A stretch of 16,000 bases of DNA, taken from contig JAUCMV010000048.1 of assembly GCA_030435675.1 (NCBI GenBank), forward strand, positions 1-16,000. Reading direction: 5' to 3'. Of this stretch, positions 9,081 to 16,000 are shown one piece after another (within the stretch, counting starts at the first letter, position 1; every line of letters starts with the position of its first letter). The position numbers were made by a program, and so were the translations under genes. The notes beneath the pieces are model-generated. The model searched no databases. It was not told where the DNA came from and worked only from the letters and a program-made list of their open reading frames with translations. Origin of the DNA: Steinernema hermaphroditum. Its lineage: Eukaryota; Nematoda; Chromadorea; Rhabditida; Steinernematidae.

Positions 9081-9772
9081 TTGGAGCAGGAGGGTCAGAT
9101 GCAAAACTCTTTGTATGAACAAGGCCCTATCTGTCTCGAATTGAAAGTTTTGCAGGAAACTAGGATAGTCCACAGGAATCCCAACGGGAATAGGCGCGTT
9201 CGATCAGGCTCGTGCAGTTCTACAAGATCCAATCATAAAAATGCTATAGTACTTTGGAGCAGGAGGGTCAGATGCAGAGCTTTTGGTATGAGCAAGGGCC
9301 CTGCTGTCTCGAATTGAAAGTTTTGCAGGAAACTAAGATAGTCCGCAGGAAATCCAACGGGAATAGGCGCGTTCGATCAGGCTCGTGCAGTTCTACAAGA
9401 TCCAATCATAAAAATGCTATAGTACTTTGGAGCAGGAGGGTCAGATGCAAAACTCTTTGTATGAACAAGGCCCTATCTGTCTCGAATTGAAAGTTTTGCA
9501 GGAAACTAGGATAGTCCACAGGAATCCCAACGGGAATAGGCGCGTTCGATCAGGCTCGTGCAGTTCTACAAGATCCAATCATAAAAATGCTATAGTACTT
9601 TGGAGCAGGAGGGTCAGATGCAGAGCTTTTGGTATGAGCAAGGGCCCTGCTGTCTCGAATTGAAAGTTTTGCAGGAAACTAAGATAGTCCGCAGGAAATC
9701 CAACGGGAATAGGCGCGTTCGATCAGGCTCGTGCAGTTCTACAAGATCCAATCATAAAAATGCTATAGTACT
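8389..9772. repeat. Two-unit (346 bp) higher-order repeat tract, four dimers
   Basis: The same A/B alternation as at 429-1466, but with four pairs. The extra pair accounts exactly for the change in offset between the two large duplicated copies (7960 to 8306 bp). Because the internal pairs look alike, the extra pair cannot be assigned to one position. Confidence 0.9.
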
Positions 9773-10464
9773 TTGGAGCAGGAGGGTCAGATGCAAAACT
9801 CTTTGTACGAACAAGGCCCTATGTGTCTCGAATTGAAAGTTTTGCAGGAAACTAAGATAGTCCGCAGGAAATCCAACGGGAATAGGCGCGTTCGATCAGG
9901 CTCGTGCAGTTCTACAAGATCCAATCATAAAAATGATATGATACTTTGGAGCAGGAGGGTCAGATGCAGAGCTTTTGGTATGAGCAAGGGCCCTGCTGTC
10001 TCGAATTGAAAGTTTTGCAGGAAACTAAGATAGTCCACAGTAATCCCAACGGGAATAGGCGCGTTCGATCAGGCTCGTGCAGTTCTACAAGATCCAATCA
10101 TAAAAATGCTATGGTACTTTGGAGCAGGAGGGTCAGATGCAGAGCTTTTGGTATGAGCAAGGGCCCTGCTGTCTCGAATTGAAACTTTTGCAGGAAACTA
10201 AGATAGTCCGCAGGAAATCCAACGGGAATAGGCGCGTTCGATCAGGCTCGTGCAGTTCTACAAGATCCAATCATAAAAATGCTATAGTACTTTGGAGCAG
10301 GAGGGTCAGATGCAAAACTCTTTGTATGAACAAGGCCCTATCTGTCTCGAATTGAAAGTTTTGCAGGAAACTAGGATAGTCCACAGGAATCCCAACGGGA
10401 ATAGGCGCGTTCGATCAGGCTCGTGCAGTTCTACAAGATCCAATCATAAAAATGCTATAGTACT
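9773..10464. repeat. Four mosaic marker units, right copy
   Basis: Counterpart of 1467-2158 at +8306 bp, with the same rare changes: C at 9808, G at 9823, ATGATATGATAC near 9933, and C at 10185. I found no difference between the two sets on reading. Confidence 0.87.
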
Positions 10465-10983
10465 TTGGAGCAGGAGGGTCAGATGCAGAACTCTTTGTAT
10501 GAACAAGGCCCTATCTGTCTCGAATTGAAAGTTTTGCAGGAAACTAAGATAGTCCACAGTAAATCCAACGAGAATAGGCGCGTTCGATCAGGCTCGTGCA
10601 GTTCTACAAGATCCAATCATAAAAATGCTATGGTACTTTGGAGCAGGAGGGTCAGATGCAGAACTCTTTGTATGAACAAGGCCCTATCTGTCTCGAATTG
10701 AAAGTTTTGCAGGAAACTAAGATAGTCCACAGTAAATCCAACGAGAATAGGCGCGTTCGATCAGGCTCGTGCAGTTCTACAAGATCCAATCATAAAAATG
10801 CTATGGTACTTTGGAGCAGGAGGGTCAGATGCAGAACTCTTTGTATGAACAAGGCCCTATCTGTCTCGAATTGAAAGTTTTGCAGGAAACTAAGATAGTC
10901 CACAGTAAATCCAACGAGAATAGGCGCGTTCGATCAGGCTCGTGCAGTTCTACAAGATCCAATCATAAAAATGCTATGGTACT
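10465..10983. repeat. Three consecutive identical monomers, right copy
   Basis: Counterpart of the triplet at 2159-2677: three successive units with GCAGAACTC, CACAGTAAATCCAACGAG and ATGCTATGG. The copy number (three) is the same in both places, unlike the dimer tract, which has changed. Confidence 0.85.
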
Positions 10984-11675
10984 TTGGAGCAGGAGGGTCA
11001 GATGCAGAGCTTTTGGTATGAGCAAGGGCCCTGCTGTCTCGAATTGAAAGTTTTGCAGGAAACTAAGATAGTCCACAGTAATCCCAACGGGAATAGGCGC
11101 GTTCGATCAGGCTCGTGCAGTTCTACAAGATCCAATCATAAAAATGCTATGGTACTTTGGAGCAGGAGGGTCAGATGCAGAACTCTTTGTATGAACAAGG
11201 CCCTATCTGTCTCGAATTGAAAGTTTTGCAGGAAACTAAGATAGTCCGCACGAAATCCAACGAGAGTAGGCGCGTTCGATCAGGCTCGTGCAGTTCTACA
11301 AGATCCAATCATAAAAATGCTATGGTACTTTGGAGCAGGAGGGTCAGATGCAAAACTCTTTGTATGAACAAGGCCCTATCTGTCTCGAATTGAAAGTTTT
11401 GCAGGAAACTAAGATAGTCCACAGGAATCCCAACGGGAATAGGCGCGTTCGATCAGGCTCGTGCAGTTCTACAAGATCCAATCATAAAAATGCTATGGTA
11501 CTTTGGAGCAGGAGGGTCAGATGCAGAGCTTTTGGTATGAGCAAGGGCCCTGCTGTCTCGAATTGAAAGTTTTGCAGGAAACTAAGATAGTCCACAGTAA
11601 TCCCAACGGGAATAGGCGCGTTCGATCAGGCTCGTGCAGTTCTACAAGATCCAATCATAAAAATGCTATGGTACT
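10984..11675. repeat. Four mosaic units, right copy
   Basis: Counterpart of 2678-3369, including the rare unit with CGCACGAAATCC and GAGAGTAGG near 11247-11271. Confidence 0.85.
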
Positions 11676-13059
11676 TTGGAGCAGGAGGGTCAGATGCAGA
11701 GCTTTTGGTATGAGCAAGGGCCCTGCTGTCTCGAATTGAAAGTTTTGCAGGAAACTAAGATAGTCCGCAGGAAATCCAACGGGAATAGGCGCGTTCGATC
11801 AGGCTCGTGCAGTTCTACAAGATCCAGTCATAAAAATGCCATAGTACTTTGGAGCAGGAGGGTCAGATGCAAAACTCTTTGTATGAACAAGGCCCTATCT
11901 GTCTCGAATTGAAAGTTTTGCAGGAAACTAGGATAGTCCACAGGAATCCCAACGGGAATAGGCGCGTTCGATCAGGCTCGTGCAGTTCTACAAGATCCAA
12001 TCATAAAAATGCTATGGTACTTTGGAGCAGGAGGGTCAGATGCAGAACTCTTTGTATGAACAAGGCCCTATCTGTCTCGAATTGAAAGTTTTGCAGGAAA
12101 CTAAGATAGTCCACAGTAAATCCAACGAGAATAGGCGCGTTCGATCAGGCTCGTGCAGTTCTACAAGATCCAATCATAAAAATGCTATGGTACTTTGGAG
12201 CAGGAGGGTCAGATGCAGAGCTTTTGGTATGAGCAAGGGCCCTGCTGTCTCGAATTGAAAGTTTTGCAGGAAACTAAGATAGTCCACAGTAATCCCAACG
12301 GGAATAGGCGCGTTCGATCAGGCTCGTGCAGTTCTACAAGATCCAATCATAAAAATGCTATGGTACTTTGGAGCAGGAGGGTCAGATGCAGAACTCTTTG
12401 TATGAACAAGGCCCTATCTGTCTCGAATTGAAAGTTTTGCAGGAAACTAAGATAGTCCACAGTAATCCCAACGGGAATAGGCGCGTTCGATCAGGCTCGT
12501 GCAGTTCTACAAGATCCAATCATAAAAATGCTATGGTACTTTGGAGCAGGAGGGTCAGATGCAGAACTCTTTGTATGAACAAGGCCCTAACTGTCTCGAA
12601 TTGAAAGTTTTGCAGGAAACTAAGATAGTCCACAGGAAATCCAACAAGAGTAGGCGCGTTCGATCAGGCTCGTGCAGTTCTACAAGATCCAATCATAAAA
12701 ATGCTATGGTACTTTGGAGCAGGAGGGTCAGATGCAGAGCTTTTGGTATGAGCAAGGCCCTATCTGTCTCGAATTGAAAGTTTTGCAGGAAACTAAGATA
12801 GTCCACAGGAATCCCAACGGGAATAGGCGCGTTCGATCAGGCTCGTGCAGTTCTACAAGATCCAATCATAAAAATGATATGGTACTTTGGAGCAGGAGGG
12901 TCAGATGCAGAGCTTTTGGTATGAGCAAGGGCCCTGCTGTCTCGAATTGAAAGTTTTGCAGGAAACTAAGATAGTCCACAGTAATCCCAACGGGAATAGG
13001 CGCGTTCGATCAGGCTCGTGCAGTTCTACAAGATCCACTCATAAAAATGATATGGTACT
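11676..13059. repeat. Eight-unit higher-order repeat (1384 bp), right region copy 1
   Basis: Counterpart of 3370-4753, with the same eight variants in order and the CCAGTCATAAAAATGCCATAG tag at 11825-11845. A second, shorter copy follows directly. Confidence 0.87.
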
Positions 13060-14097
13060 TTGGAGCAGGAGGGTCAGATGCAGAGCTTTTGGTATGAGCA
13101 AGGGCCCTGCTGTCTCGAATTGAAAGTTTTGCAGGAAACTAAGATAGTCCGCAGGAAATCCAACGGGAATAGGCGCGTTCGATCAGGCTCGTGCAGTTCT
13201 ACAAGATCCAGTCATAAAAATGCCATAGTACTTTGGAGCAGGAGGGTCAGATGCAAAACTCTTTGTATGAACAAGGCCCTATCTGTCTCGAATTGAAAGT
13301 TTTGCAGGAAACTAGGATAGTCCACAGGAATCCCAACGGGAATAGGCGCGTTCGATCAGGCTCGTGCAGTTCTACAAGATCCAATCATAAAAATGCTATG
13401 GTACTTTGGAGCAGGAGGGTCAGATGCAGAACTCTTTGTATGAACAAGGCCCTATCTGTCTCGAATTGAAAGTTTTGCAGGAAACTAAGATAGTCCACAG
13501 TAAATCCAACGAGAATAGGCGCGTTCGATCAGGCTCGTGCAGTTCTACAAGATCCAATCATAAAAATGCTATGGTACTTTGGAGCAGGAGGGTCAGATGC
13601 AGAGCTTTTGGTATGAGCAAGGGCCCTGCTGTCTCGAATTGAAAGTTTTGCAGGAAACTAAGATAGTCCACAGTAATCCCAACGGGAATAGGCGCGTTCG
13701 ATCAGGCTCGTGCAGTTCTACAAGATCCAATCATAAAAATGCTATGGTACTTTGGAGCAGGAGGGTCAGATGCAGAACTCTTTGTATGAACAAGGCCCTA
13801 TCTGTCTCGAATTGAAAGTTTTGCAGGAAACTAAGATAGTCCACAGTAATCCCAACGGGAATAGGCGCGTTCGATCAGGCTCGTGCAGTTCTACAAGATC
13901 CAATCATAAAAATGCTATGGTACTTTGGAGCAGGAGGGTCAGATGCAGAACTCTTTGTATGAACAAGGCCCTAACTGTCTCGAATTGAAAGTTTTGCAGG
14001 AAACTAAGATAGTCCACAGGAAATCCAACAAGAGTAGGCGCGTTCGATCAGGCTCGTGCAGTTCTACAAGATCCAATCATAAAAATGCTATGGTACT
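13060..14097. repeat. Eight-unit higher-order repeat, right region copy 2 (six of eight units)
   Basis: The first six units of the series are present (tag at 13209-13229; AACAAGAGTAGG in the sixth). In place of the seventh (BI) unit comes the 161-bp deletion unit at 14098. Unlike the left region, units 3-5 here keep the standard form with no 174-bp hybrid, so the two regions changed separately after the large duplication. Confidence 0.85.
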
Positions 14098-14258
14098 TTG
14101 GAGCAGGAGGGTCAGATGCAGAACTCTTTGTATGAACAAGGCCCTAACTGTCTCGAATTGAAAGTTTTGCAGGAAACTAAGATAGTCCACAGGAATCCCA
14201 ACGGGAATAGGCGCGTTCGATCAGGCTCGTGCAGTTCTACAAGATCCAATCATAAAAA
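14098..14258. repeat. 161-bp unit with 12-bp deletion, copy 1
   Basis: The 12 bases GCTATGGTACTT found in other units between AAAAAT and TGGAGC are missing, with the junction at about 14259/14260. The next unit begins with GGAGCGGAGGGGTCAG in place of GGAGCAGGAGGGTCAG, a lost A balanced by a gained G, followed by GCATAACTC. The same set of changes recurs 1026 bp later, so the event happened once and was then duplicated. Confidence 0.9.
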
Positions 14259-14604
14259 TTGGAGCGGAGGGGTCAGATGCATAACTCTTTGTATGAACAA
14301 GGCCCTAACTGTCTCGAATTGAAAGTCTTGCAGGAAACTAAGATAGTCCACAGGAAATCCAACAAGAGTAGGCGCGTTCGATCAGGCTCGTGCAGTTCTA
14401 CAAGATCCAATCATAAAAATGCTATGGTACTTTGGAGCAGGAGGGTCAGATGCATAACTCTTTGTATGAACAAGGCCCTATCTGTCTCGAATTGAAAGTT
14501 TTGCAGGAAACTAAGATAGTCCACAGTAATCCCAACGGGAATAGGCGCGTTCGATCAGGCTCGTGCAGTTCTACAAGATCCAATCATAAAAATGCTATGG
14601 TACT
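14259..14604. repeat. Right-end higher-order repeat (1026 bp spacing), shared units, copy 1
   Basis: Two units with GCATAACTC, a form seen only in this right-end region. The first also has GAAAGTCTTGCAGG (C in the usual TTTT run) and AACAAGAGTAGG; the second has CACAGTAATCCC. They recur at 15285-15630. The units further right in the two copies differ, so only part of the six-unit series is conserved. Confidence 0.84.
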
Positions 14605-15123
14605 TTGGAGCAGGAGGGTCAGATGCAGAGCTTTTGGTATGAGCAAGGCCCTATCTGTCTCGAATTGAAAGTTTTGCAGGAAACTAAGATAGTCCACAGG
14701 AATCCCAACGGGAATAGGCGCGTTCGATCAGGCTCGTGCAGTTCTACAAGATCCAATCATAAAAATGCTATGGTACTTTGGAGCAGGAGGGTCAGATGCA
14801 GAACTCTTTGTATGAACAAGGCCCTAACTGTCTCGAATTGAAAGTTTTGCAGGAAACTAAGATAGTCCACAGGAAATCCAACAAGAGTAGGCGCGTTCGA
14901 TCAGGCTCGTGCAGTTCTACAAGATCCAATCATAAAAATGCTATGGTACTTTGGAGCAGGAGGGTCAGATGCAGAGCTTTTGGTATGAGCAAGGCCCTAT
15001 CTGTCTCGAATTGAAAGTTTTGCAGGAAACTAAGATAGTCCACAGGAATCCCAACGGGAATAGGCGCGTTCGATCAGGCTCGTGCAGTTCTACAAGATCC
15101 AATCATAAAAATGCTATGGTACT
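14605..15123. repeat. BI / A / BI trio of units
   Basis: Two like BI units (14605 and 14951), with GAGCTTTTGGTATGAGC followed by AAGGCCCTATCTG and block 2 CACAGGAATCCC, flank a form A unit with CCTAACTG and AACAAGAGTAGG. BI is a within-block hybrid of forms B and A. It is common only here and at 4408, 5793 and 12714. Confidence 0.82.
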
Positions 15124-15284
15124 TTGGAGCAGGAGGGTCAGATGCAGAGCTTTTGGTATGAGCAAGGCCCTATCTGTCTCGAATTGAAAGTTTTGCAGGA
15201 AACTAAGATAGTCCACAGTAATCCCAACGGGAATAGGCGCGTTCGATCAGGCTCGTGCAGTTCTACAAGATCCAATCATAAAAA
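15124..15284. repeat. 161-bp unit with 12-bp deletion, copy 2
   Basis: Same 12-bp deletion as at 14098-14258, with the junction at about 15285/15286. The 5' part differs: this unit is BI with CACAGTAATCCC, while the first is form A with CCTAACTG and CACAGGAATCCC. The deletion therefore now sits on two different unit backgrounds, which indicates exchange between units after it arose. Confidence 0.9.
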
Positions 15285-15630
15285 TTGGAGCGGAGGGGTC
15301 AGATGCATAACTCTTTGTATGAACAAGGCCCTAACTGTCTCCAATTGAAAGTCTTGCAGGAAACTAAGATAGTCCACAGGAAATCCAACAAGAGTAGGCG
15401 CGTTCGATCAGGCTCGTGCAGTTCTACAAGATCCAATCATAAAAATGCTATGGTACTTTGGAGCAGGAGGGTCAGATGCATAACTCTTTGTATGAACAAG
15501 GCCCTATCTGTCTCGAATTGAAAGTTTTGCAGGAAACTAAGATAGTCCACAGTAATCCCAACGGGAATAGGCGCGTTCGATCAGGCTCGTGCAGTTCTAC
15601 AAGATCCAATCATAAAAATGCTATGGTACT
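15285..15630. repeat. Right-end higher-order repeat (1026 bp spacing), shared units, copy 2
   Basis: Counterpart of 14259-14604 with GCATAACTC and GAAAGTCTTG. It has one private change, CTCCAATTG near 15339-15347 in place of CTCGAATTG, in an otherwise nearly invariant segment. Confidence 0.84.
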
Positions 15631-16000
15631 TTGGAGCAGGAGGGTCAGATGCAGAGCTTTTGGTATGAGCAAGGCCCTATCTGTCTCGAATTGAAAGTTT
15701 TGCAGGAAACTAAGATAGTCCACAGTAATCCCAACGGGAATAGGCGCGTTCGATCAGGCTCGTGCAGTTCTACAAGATCCAATCATAAAAATGATATGGT
15801 ACTTTGGAGCAGGAGGGTCAGATGCAGAGCTTTTGGTATGAGCAAGGGCCCTGCTGTCTCGAATTGAAAGTTTTGCAGGAAACTGAGATAGTCCACAGGA
15901 ATCCCAACGGGAATAGGCGCGTTCGATCAGGCTCGTGCAGTTCTACAAGATCCAATCATAAAAATGATATGGTACTTTGGAGCAGGAGGGGTCAGATGCA
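15631..16000. repeat. Last units at the right window edge
   Basis: A BI unit with ATGATATGG, then a form B unit with a private AACTGAGATAG near 15882 (G in place of A), then 24 bp of a next unit with GGAGCAGGAGGGGTCAG, one G more than usual, at the very end. The array does not end here. Confidence 0.8.

Larger units (their letters stand above)
7961..13572. repeat. Large segmental duplication within the array, right copy
   Basis: This is the second copy of the segment at 1-5266, starting from the base that matches window position 1. It carries the same rare substitutions (9808, 9823, 10185 and others) in the same unit order. It is 346 bp longer because its dimer tract has four A/B pairs where the left copy has three. 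The matching block may begin further left, since 7005-8042 repeats the same six-unit pattern, but the left copy runs off the window and this cannot be decided. Confidence 0.9.
1..16000. repeat. 173-bp tandem satellite array (whole window)
   Basis: The same ~173-bp unit follows itself head to tail without interruption, always in the same orientation. Landmarks recur in every unit: TTGGAGC near the chosen start, TCTCGAATTGAAAG, TTTTGCAGGAAACT, GCGCGTTCGATCAGG and AATCATAAAAAT (GAT in a few). With unit 1 starting at 83, there are 92 complete units: 88 of 173 bp, two of 174 bp and two of 161 bp, plus 82 bp and 24 bp of partial units at the edges. These lengths add up exactly to 16000. A representative unit is about 44-45% GC with about six CpG sites. 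No unrelated sequence, mobile element or gene interrupts the array. The period is near that of a nucleosome, as in many centromeric and heterochromatic satellites; that role is inference. I do not recognise the family by sequence, and the strand is arbitrary. Confidence 0.98.

Noticed and set aside
83..15867. About 90 overlapping + strand open frames of ~78 codons, one per unit (start TTG, with an inner ATG at codon 7)
   Set aside because: The unit is 173 bp, not a multiple of 3. Each frame overruns its unit by 64 bp and re-reads the same DNA in another phase (the ending RRVRC...VSN is the shifted reading of the beginning). Consecutive frames overlap, no family is recognised, and variants change residues freely. 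They are best explained as by-products of the repeat.
1..16000. CRISPR array (regular conserved blocks with variable segments between)
   Set aside because: The period is far too long, the conserved part makes up most of the unit, and the variable segments are a handful of recurring variants rather than unique spacers.
1..16000. Transposon, insertion sequence or rDNA spacer array
   Set aside because: No terminal inverted repeats, transposase, target duplications, rRNA sequence or non-satellite insertion are visible anywhere.
1..16000. Repeat region inside a large repetitive protein gene
   Set aside because: No frame stays open across units, since the 173-bp period shifts phase each time and stops follow in the next unit.

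Overview
The window is a single, uninterrupted tandem array of satellite DNA with no convincing gene. A 173-bp monomer repeats head to tail from the first base to the last. Taking the conserved TTGGAGC at position 83 as the start of a unit, there are 92 complete units: 88 of 173 bp, two of 174 bp (from 5273 and 6658) and two of 161 bp (from 14098 and 15124). An 82-bp partial unit lies at the left edge and a 24-bp partial unit at the right edge. Neither end of the array is in view. A representative monomer is about 44-45% GC. Monomer length, purity and higher-order organisation suggest a eukaryotic satellite of roughly nucleosomal period, as is common for centromeric or other heterochromatic satellites, especially in plants. 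The organism and the centromeric role cannot be read from the sequence.

The units are mosaics of a few variant blocks. Block 1 (unit bases ~22-50) is form A (AACTCTTTGTATGAAC), form B (GAGCTTTTGGTATGAGC plus GGGCCC), or the hybrid BI (left part of B, right part of A). Block 2 (unit bases ~85-112) has forms such as CACAGGAATCCC, CACAGTAATCCC, CGCAGGAAATCC, CACAGTAAATCC and CACAGGAAATCC. Block 3 (unit bases ~150-170) is ATGCTATAG, ATGCTATGG or ATGATATGG. Between them lie nearly invariant segments, notably 33 nt around GCGCGTTCGATCAGG.

The order of variants gives nested higher-order repeats (HORs): a 2-unit form (346 bp) at 429-1466 and 8389-9772; a 6-unit form (1038 bp) at 83-1120, 7005-8042 and 8043-9080; an 8-unit form (1384 bp) at 3370-6484 and 11676-14097; and a 6-unit form carrying a deletion (1026 bp) near the right end. 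Above these is a large duplication: 1-5266 recurs at 7961-13572 with the same private substitutions. The offset is 7960 bp on the left and 8306 bp further right, and the difference of 346 bp is exactly one extra dimer in the second copy.

The array reads as a record of unequal exchange and conversion at several scales. Every unit opens a ~78-codon frame, but 173 is not a multiple of 3 and each frame runs into the next unit in another phase, so I treat these frames as by-products of the repeat and annotate no CDS.
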